From Alviniconcha marisindica (taxonomy: Eukaryota; Mollusca; Gastropoda; Provannidae), in the NCBI GenBank assembly GCA_018857735.1, contig JABMCL010003913.1:48366-112365 (forward strand): 64,000 nucleotides of DNA. The letters run 5' to 3'. The notes beneath the pieces were generated by a model, which had not been told where the DNA came from, did no database searches, and saw only the letters and a list, made by a program, of their open reading frames with translations. How positions within the stretch are numbered: position 1 is the stretch's first letter; every line of letters starts with the position of its first letter. This document shows, one piece after another, positions 13,854 through 25,208 of the stretch. The translations under genes and the position numbers were made by a program.

Positions 13854-14384
13854 TTAAAACAGCACAACCTCAGTTCCAACCACCTACCATGATAAAGACT
13901 ACCACAGTACTGGAACAGTAAAAGAACTGCAGCAACAAGAAATACACATGTACCAAGACTGAAAAGAAGTCCTATGCAGAAATGATGTATGGCCCCTGAA
14001 AACCCAATCTGATCCCATCCCACAGCATATTTTAGTACTTTTCTATTTCTCTGAACAGAAAGCGTAGTCACTAAGACTAGACCAACTCATGAAGACAGAG
14101 AAGCAACAGACTAACATTGTAATTGTATGAGTCAGGCAACAGGTATGATGCTTGATGAAAATGAAATGCCACAAGCACATTCCAGCAGCAATCATCAAAA
14201 TCAAGGTAATTCAAAACTGAGGTCCCTTTACTACACACACTTATAACTGACAACAATGCTCACAGCTGTCCTGATGTTTGTGATCATTCACATACAAGCA
14301 CATGGTGAAAAGAGGCAAGCCAGTGTCAGGTACAGCCTGCTAAGAGAAACCACCTTGTACTCATTCTTTCTCTACGCCAAATCT

Positions 14385-14880
14385 CCCACACAAACAGACT
14401 AGCCGTGCTATCCTTTAGAAGTTCTAGATCATGCACCATTACTGAAACTTCCCACACAAAGAGACTACCTGTAGCTTGTCTCTAAACATAATGCTATTGA
14501 CACCTTCAACACAAAAAAACTACCCATACTACCGTTTCTCTAGGTCAGTGTATGTAATGTTACTTAAACTTCCAAACAGACTACCCATACTACTGTTTCT
14601 CTAGATGTAATGTTACCTAAACCCCCAGACTACTCATGCTACCTCTCTGCTTGATGTAAAGGTATTGAAACCTCCAATGGAAACAGACTACCAATACATT
14701 TTCTCCAGAGGTAATGTTACTGACCACGTTGCTTTTTCTCTTGGTGTAATGTTATCGAAACCACCGACACAAAAAAACTACCTGTATGAACTACCTTCTT
14801 GCTAGATGTTACCGAAACTGCCAACACAAAAAGACTACCTGCATGTAATGTCGCTGAAATCACCAACACACAGGCTTTGT
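14385..14880 (+). repeat. Degenerate minisatellite, roughly 60-70 bp unit
   Basis: Variants of CACAAAAAAACTACC...TTTCTCTAG.TGTAATGTTA.TGAAACC recur about eight times with many indels. Confidence 0.6.
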
Positions 14881-15342
14881 GTGCATTCCACTGAATAACC
14901 ACCACAGGAGTGTGGTTCTTGCAGCATCTGACCATGTGAATTATCTCCCTTACATGCACTCTCCCTTGTGCATGCAAAAGCTCTGAAAAGCATTCATCTG
15001 TGAACTTGTCTACTGAAGTACCAACAATACAAACTTTGAACATGATTGGCCAAAAACTTATTAAATAACGTACAGCTGGTCATTTGATCTTTGTGACCAG
15101 TAACTGGTCAAAATCGCCAAACCTGGTATGACAATGTGCAGCTCACACACAGCCTCACTTTCCAGCACCTTCCTCCAAACTCTGCCAGAATTGGTTACGC
15201 CACTGAAGGGGCACTCTTTACCGCAAGGGTTGGGTACTAATGAGACTGTGGAAGCAACACAGCATCCAAGCATGCGCGTAAACATGAGGTGCGTCCACCC
15301 CAGGTATAAAATGAGTTCTGTCTCAATTCCAACAATTTTGGT

Positions 15343-16416
15343 TTTATTTCTGCTGGCATAAGCAATGTGGGCAGCTATAAAAGAAATGTCCGATATAGTT
15401 TGAGCTGTACTATAGTTCAGGAGCTGTGTGAGAGTCGAGGTGGCCGTCCTGGGCTTCTGGTTTCCGTGGACGTAAAGCTATGTTGAACCATGCTTCGGCA
15501 TTGGTCTCAGCTTGTCCCTAATATGTCAACTGACATCTGAGGACATTAAGCAACACTACCTACCTACCTAGTTTGAGCTGTGTGTTACAAACTTACTGCC
15601 ACTGGACTATGAACACTAATGAAATGCAGTCCATTAGCTGACAGTTTTCTGAGACCTATGGCGTAATCAATAGATGATTTCTGGAAATAGCAGGAGAGAT
15701 AATTTGATGTTTTCTTACTCCAGGAGAGTGAATTCCCCTGAAGGCAGGACACCAATTCAGACATGGACTTGATCTATATACTGGCATGTATAGGTCCATG
15801 ATTTCAGAATGTAGGTGGCAGTTAAAAAGCGCTATGTTGTGCCAACAGGAGGGCCATCCACCAATATATATAGCCTGTCAGTGGGTGGGAATTTGTTTCG
15901 TTTTAAAAACCCAGAAATGGTAAAATACTCATTCCCCCCCCTTCTCCAATTCCCCCTTTCAGCAATCTTATCTTTTGCCATCTGGCACCTCAATGTAACT
16001 AAAAGATGAATATGATTCACTTTTTCCCTCCCTCACCATTTTTACAGAAAACAGTGTTCTCACTCTCTCATTTGTAATATATGCAGATTAGCTCCAAATG
16101 TACTGAGTTTCATTCCATTTCATTGAAAATCATTTATAACCTTGTATGCTTTTTGATCACTGACATATATGATTTTTCACGCACGTACAAACTCGTTTCA
16201 TGCCTCTAATGAACTGCAATGGATGAATTTATCTGGCCATGTGAAAAAATAAAAATAAAAATAAAGGGGCCTCCCCTCCCCCCGCCAAACAAAACCAAAA
16301 CCAAACCCAAGCCAATTCTAGGATGATGCTAGAGATGATCTGTTCAAGGCAAGCCTCAGCACAACACACAGACACATAATGATCAGCATGAGCATGAAGT
16401 AAGTGACTGGCCCAGG
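15343..16416 (-). other. Probable 3' UTR of the Dok-7-like gene, with a candidate polyadenylation signal
   Basis: Going downstream from the stop codon on the minus strand, the first canonical AATAAA I find is at 15348-15343, about 1.07 kb away. The interval has no coding signal of its own and contains the 3' tail of a SINE at about 15437-15580. Other AATAAA copies occur farther on (for example near 13511), so the real end may be more distal. Confidence 0.35.
15437..15580 (+). mobile_element. SINE-like 3' tail with CTAC repeats
   Basis: GGTTTCCGTGGACGTAAAGC resembles the family-2 end block. It is followed by GACATTAAGCAAC and a short (CTAC)n tail. It is probably a decayed SINE end inside the 3' UTR region, and no head is visible. 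Confidence 0.4.
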
Positions 16417-17552
16417 TTACACAGAGTCCACAGAACAAGTGCTGTGCTTCCTTTCTCGGTAAAAACTGGATGACCCTTTTCTGTCTTTGGTCGTGGCCGG
16501 GGCAGAGTTTTTCCGTGCCAGGCTCATGATTGTGGCTCCTCGACGCAGACTGTTGTTATCCTCCCGAAACTGGGCGTGTTCCTGACCCGCTCTTTTGAGA
16601 GCCGTGGTGGCTGTGTGATCAATTTGCGTATACTCAATGGCCACGGGTTTGGGTGGTGCCTTCTTGTGGCGCCGAGACAAGTGTCTTGTCAATTCGACTG
16701 GGGGAGGAGTGGCTGCGGCAGAAGTCAAGTCAATCTCAGCGTAGTTCAACATGGGTTCTAACATTTCTGGAGCTGCTGACAGGTGAGAGTTTGGCACATG
16801 GGGAGTGGTGGGGGGCGAGGACTTAGCACTATGAGATGCACCACGGGGAGATTCTGTTCGACTTGAGCATGGCTCAGACTGAGCCCTGCTACACATCCTG
16901 AAATTTCTGGGTGGCAGAGGGAGAGGGGGCTCACTGCTAGCACACAACTTTGGCGAAGGGGTAGGCTCTTTGGATAAAGACAGTGACGCAGATGAGGGTG
17001 TGGGAGGAGTCCTTTCTCTCGATAATGAGGATGGGGTTGACGGCTGAGTCAATATCACCTGGCCTGGTGAAGATTCTCGCTCCCGGCTTTGCCAGGAAGA
17101 CAAGCTGAGTGAAGCGGGGGATTTATGTGCGAGGGAACATGTCTCATAGGTGAACACAGTGCTTTGGATGGGTGAGTGGGCCGCAGAGGTCGAGGAAAAA
17201 CTGTCTGACCCCACGCACCTCCGCTCCACCACCTGATAGTCTCGACCTGAGCGTGGCCGCAACACAGTGGCCGCTGGGCTGGAGCGGATGACGCTGTCGT
17301 CAAAACTACGCAGGCTCTGACAGCTTCCCTGAGAGGAGAGAGAGAGACGTTCAGCCATCCCCTCCCCTGCTCCTTCCAGACGGTCAACAGAGACGACAAG
17401 GGGGGTGGTGTAGCGAAGTTCGAAGAGGTAGGAAGGGGCCTCACCCCCTGCACGTGGGGAGGGCTGAGCGGCGAAGCCAGGGGGCAGCTGAGGAGACAGG
17501 CCGGGTAGAGGTGGAGGGGGCTCAAACATTGCTAAAGGTGGCGGTCGTATTT
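16417..17552 (-). CDS. DOK7: Dok-7-like docking protein, coding exon 7 (C-terminus, residues 1501-1878, stop)
   Basis: The acceptor (GTGTGTGCAG, ending at 17553) leads in frame from exon 6 and the frame closes at TAA (16419-16417). The region is Pro/Ser-rich and probably disordered up to about residue 1760. Two motifs then stand out: MLNYAEIDL around Y1771 and AIEYTQIDH around Y1808, 37 residues apart. Both fit (I/V/L)xYxx(I/L/V), the consensus bound by the SH2 domains of SHP2. The second is followed by TATTALKRA, like the Y..D..T.AL endings of GAB, IRS and FRS2 adaptors. A basic stretch (SRRHKKAPPKP, about 1793-1803) lies between them. The last residues (SVDSV) weakly fit a class III PDZ ligand. 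The end has no counterpart that I recall in vertebrate Dok-7. Confidence 0.9.
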
Positions 17553-20500
17553 CTGCACACACAGAACAATGACAAAAGACGTGCTGGTAGTTAAGGCGGC
17601 ATTCACTGTAAATCTGCCAAATGTGCACTGTGATGTATATATATTTTCAACACAAATAAACTATAAACTATGTGATGATGCACTTAAATGTTACAGTTTT
17701 AATAGGATATGTACCCATGGCAGTACTTTAGTGCAGTATAGCTGTACACTCAAATCTCATCATTTTACTGATATATGTATATATAAAGATATATATTCAA
17801 GTTGTACTAACAGAGCTTTGTGTTATATTTATTGTGAATGTAAATGTAGCCATTATATCACTGTCACAGCATATACATTTATATACTATTAGTATTAAAG
17901 TAATGTTAGTTCTAACAGGCCATGCTGAAACTAAAAAGAAAGAAAAAAAGGAGAATAAAAAGAAGAAAAACGGAGCAAAAATCATCCGCATACGTAAGGA
18001 GAGAACAAAACCAAAAAAAAAGGGGGGGGGGGGGGGGGGGGCACAATACAGAACTACCACAATCATCCAACTGAGACTAAATAAAAGCATTCTTTCTCCA
18101 ACCTCTATCTTCAGTTTAAAAGGGAAAAGAAAAACATTAAACTCCACAATATGATGACACTACCATTATATTCCCCCATAACAAGTATATAAAAAAGAGA
18201 GAAAAAAAGAAGAGCTTAGCTTGCACTGCTGCAGAAAAACAATTTTTTTTTCTCCCACACTTGTAATTCTTTCTGTGTCAATTATCATGTACCCAACTCA
18301 TGCAAAATCTACTGCTTAACCTCTCCTAAACACACCCTGTACTCTCAGTTATCTTGGTAGCTTATGTCAATTTCAATATGAAACAAACAACACCACCCAA
18401 CAACAACAACAAAACACTGCTCCTACATAGCATAGCTCATCAAAATCATATTGTGTATAATACATGATACAAATTGCCGCTATCCTCCATGGCCTGTCTT
18501 TCTATTATGGAAAAATGATTCCATTTTCAACAAGTGATACTGTGATTGTGTGAATATGTTGTAAATCTTACATAAAATTTAAATTCTAATTCCACCACTT
18601 GAAACAAAAATATGATGGTGGGGAAGGAGGGGAAGGAGGGAGAGGAAGAGAGAGGAGAGAGAGGGGGGAAGGAGGAGGGTCAAAGAAAGAGAGTGGGAGA
18701 GAGAGAGAGAGGGGTGGGGGTGGAAAGACTGAGTATGACATGACATGAGTTTCCTGGAACTGGTCAAACAAAACCTGAAATCGATTGGCCCTAATGACAG
18801 GTTGATGTGATCTCACCCATTTCACTGCCTCCTCATGTTGGAAAAAGAAAACCACAACACACTAATTTGTTACTACCAACACTAATTCTTTACTATCAAT
18901 CCAGTAAGGACAAAGAACACACTTTTATATGCATCAAAAAGAACTAATAAGAACTAAAAAAAACAGCCAAGTGTCTGTTTTCATTAACTGTCCCTAACAC
19001 AGTATAGTAGCCTTCCCATGTCTTTCCAGCTGGCAGTTAGTAACAGCGCACTTTTTGAACTGTTTTTGCTGTTGTTGTTTTTGATGTCACCAGAAGAGCG
19101 TATCTTGTCAAAATTCTAGGCAACTGTCTCTGTCCTGCTTCTGTTGAGTTTGGTGTATTTAGTTCTTTGTCAATCACATTAATTTCACAGATAATCATAA
19201 ATACAGGACAATCCACACTGATAAGAAACTAAATAAATCTTATAAATTCGTGTTGGTTGCACGTGCATGCCAAACTGAAAATCTTCATAAAAAATATCCA
19301 TTTAAAAAAAGAAGAAGGTTTTTCTGATTTTAGAACTTTACAGTTTACAACCTAGTTATTGTACCTACTTTACTGTGACTGTGGCTATGAAATTGTTCAC
19401 AACAAACAAAGCTAATAAAAGAAAGGAAAAACAACCTTTTTTGACCATACAAAAACATAATTATCTTGTCAGCTTGCATTGGCATTAAATGCAGCTATGT
19501 CTCTGAATGTTTTTTTGTCCTTTTTCTTCTTCACATTCAAGCCACGAACACATGTTTTTCTGGGGGATCTTTTGTCCTCAAGACAGTCTGTGTCATTTAA
19601 CAACTAAGCAAATAAAGATTTCAAGTCAGATTTAACAGCTATTAAACAAAAGGAAAGAAACAAGTGTCTTTAAGAAAACAATTTAAAGAACAACAACCCA
19701 ATAGCAAATCACAAAATCATACCTTTAGGATATGAGCAAACTGATCAACAGTGATAACAAATGCAAGCTGACGAAAAGAGTGCGCTCCCAAACACATTAA
19801 TGTAATGACACCAAAGGATGCTTAAGTGTTGATGTTACTGAATTTGCATAGACTACATTAGCTTGACAAGGACAATGATAAAGCAGTTTAGTTGTTAGTA
19901 AGTAACCAAGCTACTTTACTACTTTTCATACACATTTGAAATTTTACTTTGTTATTAAGTAACAAAAATGTGCCTACTCAATAACAAAAACAAATGAATA
20001 ATTTGGAGTGTGGTGGGGAGAAAGTAGTTTTTTAAGTTGCATGTATAAAAAAAACAAAGAAGAGAGAATAACTAAAGAACCACCAAAATGGACACTGGCT
20101 AAATCATGATGCTGACATTAGTACAAAGAAGAAGAAAGGGGAGGGGAAAAAAAAGGCAACACAGCTGAATGTGTTGAAGAAGTAACATCAAATCACATGC
20201 ACTTAGAAAAAGAGAAGAAAGAACGATGAGCATGCAGAGTGTTCAGATGCAACAATGACCATCAGTAAGTCCTCTAACGGAAAGTCACCCATCAGAGCAA
20301 AACCTCAAATACGTGTAACTGTTGTCCAACCAATGACAGACAGACCACGACTACTACAATACAGATTAGGGCATCAACAGCCATGCAGACACAGGTGACA
20401 GAAAGATCGCTACTGATTCAAACTAACCAGGTGTTCACAACATCAAACTTCAAAAACACATCAAGGTCGCAGGCCAGATCAAATCTGAGGGGATGGAAAA

Positions 20501-20815
20501 ACTAAATCCTTAAAACAAAACAAAAAACAACAACATAGGTTACTAGTTTGTGGCGGGTTCTATCTAGATGATAAACTGAAATTGGAACTGAATGCTACTC
20601 AAACCCAAGGCATCCAGAGCTAACCAGGTACATAACTGCCATCTCATCCAGGCAAAGGTCACTCACTGGGCAGGCACCTACAGCAGTAGTAGATCAAGGC
20701 CACATCATGCCATGCCAAAGATGGCAAAGGTCACGTACCACTTTTTTTGTGCTTGTAATGACGGGGGGTCAGGGTCACACACCTCAAGGTCAAGGTGGCA
20801 AGGTCAAGGACGTAC
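17553..20815 (-). other. Intron 6 (3.3 kb)
   Basis: AT-rich intron with a 20-base poly-G tract (18022-18041) and a GA-rich purine stretch (about 18617-18722). No conserved exon is apparent between the two large coding exons. Confidence 0.75.
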
Positions 20816-23800
20816 CTCCAGCGTCGTGGCGAGGTACCCAGATGTTGCCCTCCTCATCCTCTACAGCGGGCGTGATTCTCAGGGTGGCTCGTGCCCGCTC
20901 CTTCTGCTCTCGCGGGCAGTTGTAGGGGTGCTGGGAGGCTGCTGTGGGAGAGGCGGGGCCCCTGAGGGGCTGGGGGAGCAGCTCCTTCATGTCCACATAG
21001 ATGGCTTCATCCTGGTTAGGGGCGGAGGGCAGCAGAGGGTGCTGGGGTGGGGAGGGTGGGGATGGGGTAGCGGACAGCTGCCCCTCGGTGCTGCTGACCT
21101 CTGACACGGGAGACAGGGGGAGCTTTTTGCTTTTGGGTGGAATAAGGGGTGGAATGGTGGCCACATGCCGCGCGATGGCTGCCGCCTCCTCTTTTGGCGA
21201 CATCCCCTGCTGCTCTAAGGGCAGACCCATCTTGGACTTGATGTCCTCGATGTCCGACACCACTGACTGTCGCTTGCTGCATTGAAACAAATCAATCAGC
21301 TTCTCGTCATCTGTTTTGGAGGAGTCAGACAGCGCTGTTTTGGACGAGCCAGACAGGGAAAATGAGGAATCGCTGTGTTTTGGAGATGAGAGGTCACTCA
21401 ACTTGCAGAAGAGGGGGTCGCTGCTTGAGCAAGGGGTCAGATCTGCACACATGTTGGCCTTTGGGTGCAGTGTCAGGTCTTGCTGAACGTGCAGCACTGT
21501 CAATACTCTCATTTCACTTTTGCTGTTGCTGCTGCTGCCATGCCGCAACAATGGGGCCATGTCAGAGTCATCGGACAGGTCATGAACTGAGGAGTTGTCA
21601 GAGCGATTGTCTTGGCGAGATTTTGAGCTAGGGTCTTGAGGAACAGTGGCTGCCTGTTTGGTGCTGGATCTGAATGAAGATGATGAGCTAGACTTTGCAC
21701 ATGATGAGCTGGACTTTGCTGACAAGGATGATTTTGCTGATGGAGGGAGAGGAGGGGGTGCATCTGTTTTGCTGGAACTGTTTGCCGTTGATCCTGACGA
21801 TCCTGTAGTTTCTTGGAAACTGAGCCGGTTGGGGAAACTAGCTGACCTACGACGACCTACTTTCAACTTGCTGTTAGCCTTCTCATCCGCTGCCTCCCCT
21901 TGTTCAGACATGCTGCGCTCAAAGATGCTAGCGCGGTTCTTCTGAATGTTTAGGTTCTCCTGACTCTGAGAGGAAGCTTTGTCTTTGGAATTTCTGCGGA
22001 TGAGGCGAGCAAAAAAGCCTTCCTCTTTCTTGGGTGGCTCTGGCAGAGGCACTTCAGGTGCCGGAATGTAAGTATTGACGTACGCCGACTTAGGATGCTT
22101 CTGTTCAAAGTTCTTCAGGTTGGTGAAAGGCATAGCTGGCCGCTGCTTGTCTCGAGCCCCGCCGCTGCTCCCACGCTTCACACCCTTACTGGGGCTACCC
22201 ACTTTCCCATCAAGACTGCTGCTGCTGCCGCCAACTCTGCTGTAGATCTTGCAGCCACCCCTGTCTCTGGAGGGTGGTGTGCTGGGTGTGGGCGCGCTGG
22301 TCCTGCCAGCAGCGATGGGGGTACTGGGCCCACCGGGTGTGTTTGAAGGCCCGGGTTTGGGAGCTGGCTCTCCTGCTGCAGTGGTGCTCACGTAGGTTTG
22401 CAAGGCCTCCAAGTTCTTCAGCACCGCACTCTTCCGCTTGGAAGAGGGAGCTGGGGGAGGGAAGCTGGCCATCTCCATGTAGTTGCTGTCTGGAGGCATG
22501 GCCGCTTCAGAAGTGCTGGTGTCAGCGATTGGCTCAGATATGTAGAGCTCCTTGGCATCTAAGGACTCTTGTCCTGAGCTGTTTAGGCTGTGCTCCAGGT
22601 CGTACTTGGGCTCTTCCACGAACATGTTGGCCATGTCCATGTAACCACTGAGAACATCTGCATTGCCACGGCGATTAGCTGGCGTCGCACCTTTGCCCCG
22701 GGGCCTGGGGCTGCCAGTGACATAGAGACTGGAAGGTCTGCTGCTGTCACCGTCTCTGCCATTCTGACTGTGGTCTTTGCGGGGCGGGCTCTTGGGGCTC
22801 CCCATCGGCAGGTAGTTGTCCTCCACCAGGCCCTTGCTCACCTCAGGAGGCAGGACAGGCGGAGCATTTGGCCCTGGCTGATTGTCATAATCATAGAACT
22901 TCCCTTGAGAGCCGACAGACAGACTGCGAGTTCTGACTGGAGGCACTGGCGGCACTGTGGTGCTGATTGAGGAACCCGACCCTGAGCTATGCAGCTTGCT
23001 TCTCTGAAGCAGCGCTGGGCCTTTGGGGGGCAGCTCTGGTGGGGGGGTGTCCAGCTTACTTCGGGGAGGGGGTGGAGGGGGAGGTTCGTTGGCATAGATA
23101 GGTTCACGTATTGCCACAGAAACAGCCGGAGCCGGGACAGTGGCGGAGGGAGGGAGGGGGGCGCGAGTGGAAGGGGGTGAGCCAACATCTACCGGAGCAG
23201 GTTTGCTGGCCATGGTGGTGAGAGGGCGTGGGTAGGGAACAGGTGGAGCGAATGTCGTCGGGGGCAACAAGACATCGTCCTCCAACAGCATGTCTGTAGA
23301 GGCTGACAATCCCTCACTCCCAGAGCCAAACTCTCCTTCACTTTCCTCCTTGGGTGGCGAGGGCAGGGGCTTTTGAGGGGCAAAGCTACTCTGGCCAATG
23401 ACAGCCCTAGGCCCAATGTGTGTCTCACTGAAGGAGCGACTGGGCATAACACCCACAGTGGACCTATTCCTCAGACTTGCAAGGCTGCCCCCTGCAGGAT
23501 TTCGAAGAAGCCTGGATGGGACAGCGATGCAGCCGCTGTCAGCATCTCCACCAACATGAAGGTGGTTGCAGCCACTGTCTGTCTCCGCATCGTACTTGGC
23601 CAGGTTGACGTAGGGCAGTGGAGCGTTGAGGTGCGAGTCCAAGGGGATTTTCTCCAGCTTTGACAGCAGGTTGGGACTCAAGGGGCTGCCCGCACCTGTC
23701 CTGCTCTCCCTCAGTGCTGACACTGAATGGTCTGAGGCACTAGGGAAGGTTCCCGGTTTCCTGACTGGCGGTGCACTCAGGCCTGGGTCTGTTTTGCTGC

Positions 23801-24664
23801 TGATCTTCGGGGGCAGGCTTGCAGCCTTCTGAGCCACGTGGGCAGGTGTACTGCACCCAAGGGGAGGCTCCAGCGTGGTGATCCTGTCTTGCCAAGGGTC
23901 CATGCTATCTGTGAATGATTCATTCAGGGCCTCCCTCTCGGCGTTAGGGTGACAGCTCTGCAGCAGCTGGTCCAGCAGTATGATCTCCTCATGCAAGTCA
24001 GTCTCCTGCTTCTGCAGAGTCTGCAAGGCCTCATTGCGCTTGGTGGTGTCCACCTGGGCATTGACGATGGAGTCAAAGATGGTGGTGTTGAGACTGCGTG
24101 GAATGCAATACTCTCTGCCAGCCACTGAAGTCACCATCACCCTTCTTCCCTGTGATGCCGCAAGACTGTGACCAGTTTCTGCCTGAGAGGTAGAGTTGGG
24201 AGAATCCAGCCTCACCAGCAGCTTGGGTGGCTGCAACTGTCCAGATGTCGATACCACACCAAGGCTAGACAACGATGAAACACTGCTGGCTGCTGACACA
24301 CCTTCCATCGACTTCTCCACGCAGCTTGGACCAGAAGCTGCCTCCAGCTTACGTGAATGTTTAGGTGGGACATCATAGATAGCCATCAGGCGCTGACGCT
24401 CCTGATTCTCGATGCTCATCAGCCTCAGCTTTTCTTGGAAGGTGGTAGCGCTGGCGCGGTGGAACTCAGTGACACTGACAGAGTGTCTCTTGCGACAGCC
24501 CCACTCATCTCCTTCCCCTCCCCCTGGCAGGCCCTGGCAGCACATCAGCATGGCGGAGCGGTCGGCACCTACGGCCCCGGCCCCAGCCCCCGGTGCCCCT
24601 GGCTGGTTGTTCTGCGTCCAGAATGGGTCTGGTGCTGCCAGGCTGTAGTCCAAGAGCTGAGAGC
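20816..24664 (-). CDS. DOK7: Dok-7-like docking protein, coding exon 6 (disordered scaffold, residues 218-1501)
   Basis: This 3,849-nt exon follows acceptor CCCCCTCAG (24672-24665) and ends at donor GTACGT (from 20815), with both phases matching its neighbours. It encodes a Ser/Pro-rich, probably disordered region. A short coiled coil (about residues 424-453, KRNEALQTLQKQE) resembles the human EALETLQLEKR segment. Visible tyrosine motifs are YxxP at Y314 (YDVPP), Y403, Y695 and Y1465; YxN at Y569, Y741 and Y1079; and YxxM at Y835, Y892, Y946 and Y1440. Family knowledge links these to Crk/CrkL, Grb2 and PI3K-p85 SH2 domains respectively. Proline runs around residues 744-765 and 1190 look like SH3 ligands. 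RRSASFP (from residue 1156) fits a 14-3-3 mode I site, and FFARLIRRNSK (about 1101-1111) is basic and amphipathic. Vertebrate Dok-7 has only a short tail here, so this expansion is the gene's main oddity. Confidence 0.9.
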
Positions 24665-25176
24665 CTGAGGGGGACAGACAAGGGGCAAACCTGCTGAAAT
24701 CGGCTGGGACACAGCAACATCAATGGTGCACCTGCGTTCTCTCCTACCAACCACGTACTGTATAACATGCCTTCAATCAAACTCGTCAGGGGCACATGAG
24801 GTTCAGTCAGCTACAACTTGATCATTTGCTGCAAGCATGTCTTTCAGCAAAGAAAAGAAAAAGAAAAAAAAAGAGGGATGAAAAGGATTACTTAGATGTC
24901 CATAAACCTGTGAGAACTGCATGTGTTTTGCCCACAAATGAAAGATGCTGATAGTACAGCTGTAAGTATACATACATGTGCGCACAGAAAATGATGGCAA
25001 TGAAAGTTAACAATCTAACCATTGGTTGTAAGCTCAAGATGATTGACAGAAAACCCAAAGATCATTTCAAGTGTTATTTGATAAATCAGCAAATTGACCT
25101 GTATGCGCATGGTGATATCTAGTTAGTGGGATTTCTCAGCAGCACCTGAGAATACAGCCCAACACCATGAAAACTG

Positions 25177-25208
<32 letters not shown>

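Larger units (their letters stand above)
11892..15342. other. Downstream flank between the transposon-like element and the 3' UTR
   Basis: Contains the 34-bp minisatellite, the hairpin at 13.76-13.85 kb and the degenerate repeat at 14.4-14.9 kb. No gene is recognised. Confidence 0.6.

Noticed and set aside
18586..18855. Possible extra exon in intron 6 (frame with HEEAVKWVRSHQP)
   Set aside because: It looks protein-like for about 40 codons and has a GTGAG nearby, but exons 6 and 7 already join in phase and no acceptor pairs with it convincingly.
16417..24664. Reading the large exons as an insulin receptor substrate (IRS) gene
   Set aside because: The YxxM motifs suggest it, but the PH and PTB exons, their short motifs and intron phases are those of Dok-7.
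24665..24692. Alternative acceptor for exon 6 at TTTCAGCAG
   Set aside because: It would shift the frame relative to the 3.8-kb open exon; the CCCCTCAG acceptor keeps it.
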